Source: Carettochelys insculpta (Eukaryota; Chordata; Testudines; Carettochelyidae). Taken from it: a stretch of 64,000 nt of DNA. The translations under genes and the position numbers were made by a program. The notes under the pieces were generated by a model. The model worked only from the letters and a program-made list of their open reading frames with translations. It made no database searches and was not told the DNA's origin. Below, in pieces: positions 44,595 to 54,576 of this stretch (position 1 is the stretch's first letter; each line of letters begins with the position of its first letter). The stretch covers positions 16,106,001 through 16,170,000 of the forward strand of contig NC_134152.1 of NCBI RefSeq assembly GCF_033958435.1, given 5' to 3'.

Positions 44595-44791
44595 ATAGAA
44601 CTGGAAGGGACCTTGAGAGGTCATGGAATCTAGTCCTCTGCTCTCACAGCAGGAGCTACCACCATCCCTGACAGTTTTTTTTATTTTTTACCTATTTACC
44701 GCAGATCCCTAAATGACCCCCTCAAGGGCTGAGCTCACAGCCATGGGCTTAGGAAGCCAATGCTCAGACCACTGAGTTATCCTTCCCCCAT
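44595..44791 (-). repeat. Cry-type tRNA-derived SINE, second copy
   Basis: Minus strand: GGGGGAAGGATAACTCAGTG (A box region), GGCTGTGAGCTCAGCCC (B box region), body with GGGATCTGCGG and GTCAGGGATGGTGG, then the CR1-like tail CTCAAGGTCCCTTCCAG. It has an A/T-rich expansion in the middle (44670-44700). Same family as 11541-11722. Confidence 0.75.
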
Positions 44792-45462
44792 AACTTGACT
44801 GCGCTTTAGAGTCAATGGAACTACACCTGAAAGTAAAGTTACATGCATGTTTAAGTGCTGGTGCCAACAGCATTGATTGTTCTCTGTTTCAATATTTAAT
44901 AATTTTCAGATGGTGTGAGTGTTATGCATGGCTTTCAGACTGTTACCTAACTTCCATTTGGCTTCAGGATCTATTGTGAAACAAAAGCCAGAACAGTTTC
45001 TTGCAGAATTTAGAGTCACTGGAGTCAATTATCTACTCCTCTGAGTCCACCCTAGTCTTTTGTACCATTCTACCATTTTGATGTGGTGTCATTTCCACCA
45101 TCTCACTTGATCACACAGTGAAATACAAATCAGCGACAGTTTGTAATGCATAGAGACATGACCTGCTTTTAAAAATTAAATATTAAATTGCAGCACAAGT
45201 AAAACTGAAATGCATAAATAGACCACGGCCTTTAATTTTTAAATTACGTATTAAAGCTGAGCAAAATCAAAATTGTTATATATCTTTTAGCCGACGGTCA
45301 GGTGAGATGCCACTGTGCCCTTGTATTAATATGAGATTTCAACTGCCAGGGCAGAGCTCACTAGTGACCAGGCTGAGAGCCGCTGAAAAGCAGCTAGGTT
45401 CTTTGTTTTGTGTTTGGTTTACACAGTAACAGGAGGAGTCAGGTTACCACATAATCAATTAC
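44792..45462. other. unassigned A/T-rich stretch
   Basis: No gene or repeat recognised. Confidence 0.35.
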
Positions 45463-45508
45463 TTTGTTCATTTATCTAACAAGTTAATCTCTTATTGTTA
45501 CAATGTTG

Positions 45509-45862
45509 AAACAAAAAGCAGTCAAGTAGCACTTTAAAGACTAGCAAAATGGTTTATTAGGTGAGCTTTCGTGGAACAGACCCACTTCTTCAGACCAGAG
45601 CCAGACCAGAACAGACTCAATATTTAAGGCACAGAGAACCAAAAACAGTAAGCAAGGAGGACAAATCAGAAAAAGATAATCAAGGTGAGCAAATCTGAGA
45701 GTGGAGGGGTGGGGGGAAGGTCAAGAATTAGATTGAGCCAAGTATGCAGACGAGCCCCTATAGTGACTCAGAAAGTTCCCATCACGATTTAAACCATGTG
45801 TTAATGTGCCGAATTTGAATATAAAAGCCAGCTGGGCTGTTTCCCTTTCCAGAACGGTGCGG
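45509..45862 (-). mobile_element. Penelope-like 3' end, 13-bp target duplication
   Basis: This is a 5'-truncated single-orientation copy of the family at 50587-52925, covering only the 3' terminus, the UTR and the last codons. It is flanked by the exact 13-mer tgttacaatgttg (45496-45508 and 45863-45875). In contrast to the composites it has one terminus only. Confidence 0.85.
45558..45593 (-). ncRNA. hammerhead-like core
   Basis: CTGAAGA (45593-45587), one A, stem II GTGGG/CCAC with a slightly changed loop side, GAAA (45570-45567), a minimal stem III (AG with CU around CTCAC), and the NUH triplet CTA. All conserved boxes are present. Stem I is not evident. Confidence 0.5.
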
Positions 45863-46689
45863 TGTTACAATGTTGCTTTGTTTGTTTACCTAGCAAGTTA
45901 AGCTCTTGTGGTTACAATTGTTACAAGGTTTATACTTTGATTACAAATAGCTAGCATACACTCTAATTCATAGATCTATGCTTGTTAAATTCATAGATCT
46001 ATACTTGTTGAATGTGCGCAAAAGAAATGAAAAGTAAAATGCCTAGCAGGTCTTATTCTTACCTCTGCATCACCAATATTGCTTCGCCAATTTTTCTCCT
46101 CAATCCTTTGGGACGAAGTCCTTTGCCCTTTTTTTCCAGGAGTCGGGCGTCCCCAAGGACCTGGGGAGACCCCCACCCTCCTGTCCATCAGGAAAGATGA
46201 TTGGAGCTCAAATAGGGGGTCTGCCGGACCCCTCTTTTATACCCATTGGGTCATGTAGGCTTCTTCCTTGGTTTTAAAAAAAATGCCAATTGAATTAGAC
46301 TGTCTGATACTGGTTCTCACAGGGAATTCAAGGGCGTAGTTCACACCTGTGAGGTAGAGACAATTGAGGGCATTTGTGTCTTAATGGGCCGGAGATTTTT
46401 CCTAGTGTCTGGGACTAGTGTCCTGGCGAATCAACTGATGGTAATTAGCCAAGGGCAGTCTGAGGCCCAGCTGTTAATTAGCCCATTGTTCTTAGCTTTG
46501 CTCCGGAGCTTCAAAGGCCATGGCTAAGATAAGCCCATCTGTGCTCTCGGGCATTCCAGGACTGGGCTATTCCTTTTAACCCTTTCGTGCTCTGAAGCAC
46601 CTAGGGAAGGCAAGATGAAGTAGAGCAAAAACGGGGAGGGGTTTCTGTCTGGCTACATTGTCATCCAGTTGTCTTTTTAAAAAAATCAT

Positions 46690-47100
46690 TTTTAAAATCT
46701 TTTTGCATTTATTTCAGGTTGCCCCTCTCCTTGAAAAATGCTCAGGGAGATTAGGGAAGCTATCAAAATTAAAAAAAAAAAAAATAATGGGGGATTTCAA
46801 CTATCCCCCTATAGACTGGGTACATGTCACCTCAGTACAGGAAGCAAGTAAAGTTTCTTGTCATTTTAAATGACTGCTTCTTGGAGCCACTAGTCCTGGA
46901 ACCCACAAGAGGAGAGGCAATTCTTGATTTAGTCCTAAGTGGAGCACAGGAACTGATCCAGGAGGTGAATATTTCTGGACCGCTTGGTAATAGTGACCAT
47001 AATATAATTAAATTTAACATTTCTGTGGCTGGGAAAATACTACAGAGGCCCAAGACAGTAGTATTTAATTTCAGAAAGGGGGAAGAAGTTAGTTAAATGG
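46690..47100 (+). pseudogene. CR1 LINE, endonuclease C-terminal part
   Basis: The translation MGDFNYPPIDWVHVTS (from 46783) carries the GDFN motif of the APE-type endonuclease. After a frameshift near 46850 it continues EPTRGEAILDLVLSGAQE and GPLGNSDHNIIKFNI, where SDH is the catalytic signature. The N-terminal half is missing, so the element is 5'-truncated near 46690. An A14 run (46771-46784) precedes GDFN. It leads into the RT ORF at 47125. Confidence 0.8.
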
Positions 47101-47124
47101 AAGTAAAAAGGTACAGTACCTAAA

Positions 47125-48132
47125 GTGAAATCCCTGCAAGCTGCATGGACACTTTCTAAAGACACCATAGTAGAGGCTCAACTTAAATGTATGCCCCAAT
47201 TTAGGAAACATTGTAAGAGAACCAAGAAAGTGCCACCGTTGTTAAGCAATAAAGTAAAAGAGGCAGTGAGAGACGAAAAGGCATCCTTTAAAAAATGGAA
47301 GTTAAATCCTAGTGAGGAAAACAGAAAGGAACATCAACTCTGCCAAGTGAAGTGTAAAAATATAATTAGGAAGGCCAAAAAAGAATTTGAAGAACAGCTA
47401 GCCAGAGAATCAAAAAGTAATAGCAACACTTTTTTTAAGTACATCAGAAGCAGGAAGCCTGCTAAACAACCAGTAGGGCCACTGGATGATCAAGATGCTA
47501 AAGGAGCACTCAAGGATAATAAGGCCATTGCAGAGAAACTAAATGATTTCTTTGCATCGGTCTTCACAGCTGAGGATGTGAGGGACATTCCCAAACCTGA
47601 ACAAATCTTTTCAGGTAACAAACCTGAAGAACTGACTCAAATTGAGGTGTCATTAGAGGAAGTATTGGAACAAATTGATAAACTAAATGGTAATAAGTCA
47701 CCAGGACCAGATGGTATTCACCCAAGAGTTCTGAAGGAACTCAAAAGTGAAATTGCAGAACTACTAACTGTAGTTTGTAACCTGTCATTTATATCATTGT
47801 TGGTTCCAGATGACTGGAGGATAGCTAATGTGATGCCAATCTTTAAAAAGGGCTCCAGAAGTGATCCTGGCAACTACAGGCCAGTCAGTCTGACTTCAGT
47901 ACTGGGAAAACTGGTTGAAATTCTAGTAAAGAACAGAATTGTCAGACACATTAATAAACATAATTTGTTGGGGAAGAGTCAACACGGCTTTTGTAAAAGG
48001 AAGTCGTGCCTCACCAAGCTATTAGAATTTTTTGAAAGGGTCAATAAGCATGTGGACAGGGGGATCCTGTGGATATATTATACTTATATTTTCAGAAAGC
48101 CTTTGACAAGGTGCCTCACTGAAGGCTCTTAG
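47125..48132 (+). pseudogene. CR1 LINE reverse transcriptase, N-terminal half
   Basis: A long open stretch of 335 codons. It begins with the basic linker (KSLQAAWTLSKDTIVEAQLK, then RKHCKRTKKVPPLLSNKVKEA), followed by NDFFASVFTAED, GNKSPGPDGIHPRVLKEL (RT block 1), DDWRIANVMPIFKKGSRSDP, GNYRPVSLTSVLGKLVEILV (block 2) and GKSQHGFCKRKSCLTKLLEF (block 3). The frame breaks near 48070, just before the FDKVPH block, and the next RT part is found from 48220. This is the best-preserved LINE in the window, yet not functional. It is a typical turtle CR1. Confidence 0.9.
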
Positions 48133-48139
48133 GCAAAGT

Positions 48140-48930
48140 TAATTGTCATGGGATAAGAGGGAAAGTTTTCTCTTGGACTGGTAGCTGGTTAAAAGATTGG
48201 AAACAGAGGGCAGGAATAAATGGTCGGTTTTCAGAATGGTGTCCCCCAGGGGTCTGTGCTGGGACCAGTCCTATTCAACATATTTATAAATGATCTGGAA
48301 AAAGGGATAAACAGTGAGGTGGCAAAGTTTGATGATACAAAACTACTCCAAATAGTTAAGTCCCCAGTAGACTGTGAAGAGCTTCAAAAGGATCTTAATA
48401 AATTGGGTGATTGGGCAATAAAATGGCAGATGAAATTCAATGTTGATAAATGCAAAGTAATGCACTTTGGAAAATATAATCCCAACTATACATATAAAAT
48501 GATGGGGTCTGACTTAGCTGTTACCACTCAAGAAAGAGATCTTGGAGCCATTGTGGATAGTTCTCTGAAGACATCCACTCAGTGTGCAGCGGCAGTCAAA
48601 AAAGCTAACAGAATGTTGGGAATCATTAAGAAAGGAACAGATAATAAGACAGAAAAATGTCATATTACCTTTGTATAAATCCATGGTACGTCCACATCTT
48701 GAATACTGCGTACAGATGTGGTCGCCCCATCTCAAAAAATATATATTGGAATTGGAAAAGGTTCAGAAAAGGGTGACAAAAATGATTAGGGATATGGAGC
48801 GTCTGCCATATGAGGAGAGATTAATAAGGCTGGAACTTTTTAGCTTGGAAAACAGATGGTTAAGGGGGGATATGATAGAGGTATATAAAATCATGACTGG
48901 TGTGGAGAAAATAAATAAGGGATTTTAATT
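48140..48930 (+). pseudogene. CR1 LINE reverse transcriptase, C-terminal half
   Basis: From about 48235 the frame reads VPQGSVLGPVLFNIFINDLE (48247-48300), then AKFDDTKLLQIV. The family has AKFADDTKL, so one residue (Ala) is deleted right at the catalytic FADD motif. LNKLGDWAIKWQMKFNVDKC, the QERDLGAIVDSSLKTS block and VRPHLEYCVQMWSPHLKKY (48685-48745, shifted frame) follow, then ERLPYEERLIRLELFSLENR and GDMIEVYKIMTGVEKINK. Frameshifts occur near 48600-48680. Confidence 0.9.
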
Positions 48931-49345
48931 TACTCCTTCTCAACACAAGAACTAGGGGGTCACCAAATGAAATTAATAGGCAGCAGGTTTAAAACAAACA
49001 ATAGGAAATATCTTTCACACAATGCACAGTTAACCTGTGGAACTCCTTTCCAGAGAATGTTGTGAAGACCAAGACTATAGGAGAGTTTAAAAAAGAACTA
49101 GATAAATTCATGGGGGATAGGTCTATCAATGACTATTAGCCTAGGATGGGCATGGATGGTGTCCCTAACCTCTGTTTACAAGAGGCTGGAAATGGGCAAC
49201 AGGGAATTGATCACTTGATGATTACCTGTTCTGTTCATTCACTCTGGGGCACCTGGCATTGGCCACAGTCAGAAGACAGGATACTGGGCTTGATGGGCCT
49301 ATGGTCTGACCCAGTATGGCTGTTCTTATGTTCTTATTCTATATG
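48931..49345 (+). repeat. CR1 LINE 3' end and tail
   Basis: The C-terminal coding remnant (RKYLSHNAQLTCGTPFQRML in shifted frames) and 3' UTR end with CCCAGTATGGCTGTTCTTAT followed by GTTCTTAT, the tail repeat of this CR1 type. The fragment at 19535-19735 is the same region. Confidence 0.85.
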
Positions 49346-49387
49346 ATGGAAAGATTTGTGTCTTCATACAAAATGTAGGCATAGAAA

Positions 49388-49447
49388 AAATACATCCCCA
49401 TCTAAAAATATTTAAAAAGACAATGAGTATTTTCTTTAGAAAGACAA
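49388..49447. repeat. right member of a distant inverted repeat
   Basis: AAATACATCCCCATCTAAAA through TATTTTCTTTAGAAAGAC is the inverted counterpart of 43883-43945. Confidence 0.6.
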
Positions 49448-50566
49448 AAATAATAAAAATTACAAATTAATATCAACATTTATAACTAACTCAATACTTT
49501 AGAAAGTAAAGTATTTTAATAAGCATGCACTGATTTTATTTTCTTAATATTTTCTTAAAAATGAAATTTAGGGTTAAAATATCAAATGTAATTTATTCTG
49601 ACCAACAAACACAAACGTTACTAGGCTCAACAACTATCCATCCACCTGCCTTATGTCTTGACAGTATAAGTGGGGGAGAAAAGATAGGGCTGTTTTCCTT
49701 CCCCAAACAACATAGTTTTCTGGCCAGGTCCTAAAAAGCTCAGGCTTATCTAGAGGAATTATCGGACTATCCATAAATGATTTTATGGTATTCATCTTCC
49801 AGAACAGTTTGGCTGTAAAAATCTTTGGCTGTAAACGTCTTTTAGATGCCCTTCTAGGATCTGGGACAATGTAAGACAGGTCTTCAGCTGAAGTAACTGA
49901 TGTAGCTCCTTTGAAATCAGTTTTATCATGCTGATTTACATCAAGTGAAGAACTGAATCTTTGGGTTTTATGTTGGTTAAGTAGGGCCATGCTACAGAGC
50001 AAGCAGCTCCTCATCAAAAGGGATCTATGTCTTGTTTTCATTGCCCTCAATTAAAAGAGATATTTAATTTCCTTGAGGCCTAACTCAGTCCCTAAACAAC
50101 TTTCCTTTTGCATGAAGGCCAGTGCTTTTTTTGGCTCTGGGACTTGCAGGTGCTGCCTACCAGCACGTTGACAGCCCCAGTTGTGGGATTGGTTGGGGCG
50201 GAGAGCAGGGAGGCAGATGAGTACCAGCGTCTAATTTTTAACAAAAGAGGCACTATGAATGACATTTCATACATTGGATCTCTCTGCTTGTTTCAGAAGA
50301 AATCATAACCAAAAACTGATCTGAAAAACACCTTTCTTAAATAAGCAGATCAGTTACTCTTTCCCAGTCTTTGTGCCAGCAGGGTTTGTATGATATCTGA
50401 CCTCTGTTTTGTACCACACAATGTATCTACCTATCTATAAACCCATCAGAGAGTGTGAGACCAGTTTTCATCAGTCAATATACTTTTATACTGTCTAAAG
50501 AAGACAACAAATTATGTATGGTCTCTCCTAAAGCATTTAGGCTTTTGCACAAACCACAAAAAATAT
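49448..50566. other. unassigned stretch
   Basis: No gene recognised. A minus-strand frame at 49634-50050 (138 codons) shows no family pattern. Confidence 0.35.
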
Positions 50567-50945
50567 TCCTAGAGCTCACAATAGAAAGGTGAAAACAAAA
50601 AAGCAGTCAAGTAGCACTTTAAAGACTAACAAAATAATTTATTAGGTGAACTTTCGTGGGACAGACCCACTTCTTCAGACCATAGCCACACCAGAACAGA
50701 CTCAATATTTAAGGCACAGAGAACCAAAAATATCAAAACAAAAAGCAGTCAAGTAGCACTTTAAAGACTAGCAAAATAGTTTATTAGGTGAGCTTTCGTG
50801 GGACAGACCCACAATATTTCTATTGTGAGCTCTAGGAATAGTTCACCTAATAAATTATTCTTCGAAGTGGGTCTGTCCCATGATAGTGTATAGTGTATAG
50901 ACTAGTGCATAGACTAGCACGGCTTACTCTCTGTTGCTAGAACCA
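50567..50945. mobile_element. rearranged Penelope terminus with inverted flank
   Basis: This is the 3' end of the main Penelope-like element (minus strand), but not a simple one. A first terminal block (50590-50735) is followed by a second partial one (50736-50813). Then comes the reverse complement of the outside flank: the flank ATTCCTAGAGCTCACAATAG at 50568-50587 reappears inverted at about 50822-50842. Then follows a plus-strand terminal piece (TTCACCTAATAAATTATTCT, CGAAGTGGGTCTGTCCCAT) and an extension-like piece (CATAGACTAGCACGGCTTAC). After that the UTR continues normally. Confidence 0.75.
50643..50678 (-). ncRNA. hammerhead-like core (best stem II)
   Basis: Minus strand: CTGAAGA (50678-50672), one additional A, stem II GTGGG/CCCAC perfect with loop TCTGT, GAAA (50655-50652), minimal stem III (AG pairing CU around TTCAC), and the NUH triplet CTA (50645-50643). 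It fits the CUGANGA...GAAA...NUH hammerhead consensus apart from the additional A and no obvious stem I. Confidence 0.55.
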
Positions 50946-51049
50946 AAAATAGTAATCAAGGTGGACAAATCAGAAAAAAACATTGTCAAGGTGAGCAAAT
51001 CAGAGTGTAGAGGGGCAGAAGCGGGGCGGGGGGAGAGTCAAGAATTAGA

Positions 51050-51523
51050 TTAAGCCAAGTATGCAAATGAGCCCCTATAATGACCCAGAAAATTCCCATC
51101 CTGGTTCAAACCACGTGTTAATTTGTCAAATTTGAATGTAAAAGAGAGTTCAGCAGCCTCTCTTTCAAGAGCGTTGTGAAAATTCCTCCTCAGTAAGAGG
51201 CAAACTCTTAAGTCTTTAACAGAATGGCCCACTCCATTAAAATGCTGTCTGTCTGTTTTGTGCCCATTAACTCTTTGTTTAAGAGAGTTTGAAGTCTGTC
51301 CAATATACAAAGCATCTGGGCATTGCTGATACACGATGGCATATATGATAGTTGAGGAACATGAGAATGGGCCCAGGATTCTGTGACTAACCTGGTTAGG
51401 TCCAGTAATGGTATCTCCAGAACAGATATGTGGACAAAGCTGGCAGGGGGCTTTGTTGCAAGGAAAAGTTCCAGGACTGGTGTTCCTGCAGTATAGACTG
51501 TAGTTGTGGGTGAGAATCCTCAT
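51050..51523 (-). pseudogene. Penelope-like GIY-YIG endonuclease domain
   Basis: This is the C-terminal domain of the single Penelope ORF. Order of motifs in the 157-codon stretch: a cysteine-rich linker (CNKAPCQLCPHI, residues about 22-33) as between RT and endonuclease in this family; the GIY-YIG core IIYAIVYQQCPDALYIGQTS (about 59-78), with the second half LYIGQT well kept; the catalytic Arg in LKQRVNGHK; then GHSVKDLRV, EREAAELSFTFKF and GLNQDGNFLGHY to a stop. The domain nicks target DNA to prime reverse transcription. This part is open throughout, but upstream it is separated from the RT part by stops and frameshifts (51524-51721). Confidence 0.88.
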
Positions 51524-51721
51524 AAGGTTTGGAGGTCCTCTGTAGGAGAGAACAGGCCTGTCATCTAGGGCCTTCTGGAGTGTGACATCCTTATTTAGGA
51601 TAGGTTGTAGGTCTTTAATAATGCGTTGCAGTGGTTTGAGTTGGGGGCTGTAGGTAATGACCAGTGGTGTTCTGTTCTTGGCTTTTTTGGGCCTATCTTG
51701 GAGTAGCTGGTCTCTGGGTAT

Positions 51722-52870
51722 TCATCTGGCCCTGTAGATTTGTTTTTTTATTTCTCCTGGTGGGTAATTCAGGTTTATGAATATTTGGTAAAGATCTTGT
51801 AGTTTTTCGTCTCTGTCAGTAGGATCAGAGCAAATGCAATTGTACCCAACGGCTTGACTGTAAACAATGGATCTAATTATGTGTGCAGGATGGAAGCTAG
51901 CAGCATGTAGGTAAGTATAGCAATCAGTGGATTTCCGGTACAGTGTGGTACTGATCAGGCCATCTTTGATTTGTACTGTAGTGTCCAGGAAATGTATCTC
52001 TCGCGTGGAGTAATCGACGCATAAGTTGATGGTGGGGTGCAGATTGTTAAAGTCTCTGTGGAATTCTTCTAGAGTTTCTATACCATGGGTCCAAATCATA
52101 AAGATGTCATCAATGTACCTTAAGTAGAGTAGGGACAATAGGGGACGAGAGCTGAGGAATTGTTGTTCCAGGTCAGCCATAAATATATTAGCTTATTGTG
52201 GGGCCATGAGGGTGCCCATAGCAGTTCCACTAATCTGGAAGTATAAATTGTCCCCAAATCAGAAATAATTGTGGGTGAGAACAAAGTTACAGAGGTCAGA
52301 CACCAGATTGGCTGTGTTGAGATCAGGAATGGTATTCCTGATTGCTTATAATCCGTCTTTGTCTGGAATATGAGCATACAGAGCCTCTACATCCATGGTG
52401 GCAAGGATGGCGTTGTCAGGAACTTTTCTGATGTTTTGTAATTTCCTCTGGAAGTCATTGGTATCTCGGCAATCGCTGGGAGTGTTGGTGGCATGGGGTT
52501 TGAGGAGGGACTCCACATAACTGGATAGTCGGTGGTAAAGGTGCCAATACCCGAAATGATATGGCTTGTGGGGTTTCCAGGTTTGTGGATTTTGGGAAGT
52601 AAATAGAATAATCCAGGCTGGGGTTCAGATGGTGTGTCTGAGTGAATAAGGTCCCAAATAGCAGCAGGGAGTTCCTTAAGTAGTTGTAATTTCCTTTGGA
52701 ATTCCAGAGTGGGATCAGAGGAGAAAGGTTTGTAAAATGTGGTGTTGGAGAGTTGTCTGGCTGCCTCCTGTTCATAGTCTGACATTCATGATGACAACAG
52801 CACCCCCTTTGTCAGCTGGCTTGATTATAATGTCTGGGTTGTTTTTGAGACTCTGGACAGCATAGCGTTC
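51722..52870 (-). pseudogene. Penelope-like reverse transcriptase, broken
   Basis: Minus-strand motifs in order: [19 protein letters not shown] near 52850-52795; FYLLPKIHKPGNPTSHIISG (52610-52550); GTAMGTLMAPQ then a stop where the family has an aromatic residue, before ANIFM (about 52225-52180); LYLRYIDDIFMIW with the catalytic YIDD (52129-52091); IHFLDTTVQIKDGLISTTLY; RKSTDCYTYLHAASFHPAH; the stretch ends in PPGEIKKQIYRAR (51760-51722). These are the hallmark blocks of Penelope-like RT, related to telomerase RT. At least one stop and several frameshifts kill the ORF. The 5' end is truncated near 52925. Confidence 0.88.
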
Positions 52871-52929
52871 AGCGTAGTTGAGATTGGGTCTCATCTGGCA
52901 TTGTTTGCATATAAAGTGAGTGTGATAGA

Positions 52930-53720
52930 TTTAACTCATTGTCATTACCTGCAACAAAACTGCAAGCATTTCAATGAATGTTAATTTATTCTTGAAATAG
53001 GGTGTTTCTCCTTCAGGCACACACCCAGCTAAATAGGCACATTTACATTTCGTATTTTTCTCCTCATAATTCATTATGCAGGTATATGTAAGTTCTGCTG
53101 CTCCACAGCAAGAAAATTTAAGGAAGGCTGGTGCATTAAAATCTATTTTTATCTGAAGTGGCTACATGCTGTACTGATTATAAGTAGAAAACTGATAGCA
53201 TGAAATGATACACTTCAGAGCCAGGATGTCATGTATGTTTGTCTCATTGAGGAATAAGAAGCTATTGGGTCATAGAAGACTTAATAACTTGGCATAAACC
53301 TTCTAGGCCTCAGAGTCACAAGATATATTTTTACTCTGAACACTTTGAACCACAAAATACTTTTCTCCAGCTGAACTACCAAAAAATAGTATAGACATTC
53401 CATATCATACATAAAACAACTGGATTGCAATGTGCTTCTCTCTGATCCCATAAATCAAAATACATGGGCATCCCCACCACATTACTGGGACTTCACAAGG
53501 AGCCACACACATGGAATTTCTTGTAGGGTCACTATACTTTTCTGCTTAACCTTTAACATTCTGGAAATGACAGAAGACAGAAATGGCATAAATTGCCATT
53601 GATGGCATGAGTTATTTATTAAATTAGTTGAAAATACTGGAGTACAATGTGTCTTCACTGCCTTTTCTGTGCAGTCCTAAAAAATGATCACTACAGGGTG
53701 ACTAGTGCTAATCTGAGCAG
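52930..53720. other. unassigned stretch
   Basis: No gene or repeat recognised. Confidence 0.35.
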
Positions 53721-54575
53721 GGTCTATGCTATAGAGTTTTGTTGACAGAAGTTACTGTTGGGACATATTTCCTGACAGAGCCTCTGTCGACAGAACATAT
53801 CCACACCTAACAGAGGCTCCCCCTGTCAACGCCCTTTGTCAACAGAGAGTAGCCAAACTGACCAGACTTCAGTTGACAGAACAGCCAACCAGAAGCTCTG
53901 CAAACAGGGCTGCCAGTGAAACAGAATCCCTCTTTGTTAGCAGAGGGTCCCCTGGGTTGTGTCTACACGTGCCCCAAACTTCGAAATGGCCATGCAAATG
54001 GCCATTTCGAAGTTTACTAATGAAGCGCTGAAATGCATATTCAGCGCTTCATTAGCATGCGGGCGGCAGCCGCGCTTCGAAATTAACGCTCCTTGCCGCC
54101 GCACGGCGCGTCCAGACGGGGCTCCTTTTCGAAAGGATGCCGCCTACTTCGAAGTCCCCTTATTCCCATGGGGAATTCCCATCCTTTCGAAAAGGAGCCC
54201 CGTCTGGACGCGCCGCGCGGCGGCAAGAGCGTCAATTTCGAAGCGCGGCTGCCGCCCGCATGCTAATGAAGCGCTGAATATGCATTTCAGCGCTTCATTA
54301 GTAAACTTCGAAATGGCCATGCAAATGGCCATTTCGAAGTTTGGGGCACGTGTAGACACAGCCCTGGAGTGTCTACACTATTTTGTTGACATAATCTGAC
54401 ATAATCTGTTGACAGTGGAGTTATGCTTTGTATGGGAGCAACTTAACTCTCTCAAGAAAACTGCTGCATTCTGTCAACAGTTTTGCGACAGAATGCATTT
54501 GCAGTGTGGATGCTCTGTGAGGTTTGTTGACAAAACCCCCATTTTGTTGACAAAACTCTGTAGTGTAGACATGGC
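53721..54575. mobile_element. TIR element, GTCAACA-rich family, copy 3
   Basis: The left end is GGTCTATGCTATAGAGTTTT and the right end AAAACTCTGTAGTGTAGACA followed by TGGC. GTTGACAGAA, TGTCAACGCC, TTTTGTTGACAAAAC-like words are spread over both ends. The host element is split at 53954 by the palindromic MITE. Without it the body is about 445 bp, like 28475-28906. Non-coding. Confidence 0.7.
53955..54363. mobile_element. palindromic MITE, copy 4, centre deleted
   Basis: The ends are GGTTGTGTCTACACGTGCCC and GTGTAGACACAGCC, flanked by CTG (53952-53954 and 54364-54366). The right arm lacks part of the central segment (CCCATGGGGAATTCCCATCC replaces the usual centre). CpG sites are mostly intact. 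It is nested in the GTCAACA-rich element. A 146-codon plus-strand frame across it is an artefact of the deletion that joins frames. Confidence 0.9.
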
Positions 54576-54576
54576 T

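Larger units (their letters stand above)
45463..46657 (-). mobile_element. LTR, minus orientation, with Penelope insert
   Basis: On the minus strand it starts TGTAGCCAGACAGAAACC at 46657. There is a TATA box GGTATAAAAGAGG at about 46247-46235, followed by G/C-richer leader-like sequence and a GGTAAGAATAAG splice-donor-like word near 46060. The lower boundary is uncertain because a 44-bp segment (TATCTAACAAGTTAATCTC, TACCTAGCAAGTTAAGCTC) occurs on both sides of the Penelope insertion. No internal retroviral genes adjoin it. Probably a solo LTR. Confidence 0.5.
50587..52925 (-). mobile_element. Penelope-like element, 5'-truncated, 2.3 kb
   Basis: The element comprises a broken RT (52870-51722), GIY-YIG endonuclease (51523-51050), 3' UTR and terminal block with a hammerhead-like core. 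It is the source-type copy for the insertion at 45509-45862, which matches its 3' 350 bp. The different but related family at 5062-6508 has its own terminal block. No target duplication could be set because the 3' side is rearranged. Confidence 0.85.

Noticed and set aside
42138..46657. One full-length retrovirus between the two LTRs
   Set aside because: The two LTRs differ in sequence and ends, and no gag, pol or env is found between them; they are separate solo LTRs.
53959..54399. 146-codon frame over a palindromic MITE
   Set aside because: Mirror-image frames appear in all copies on both strands; the palindrome alone explains them.
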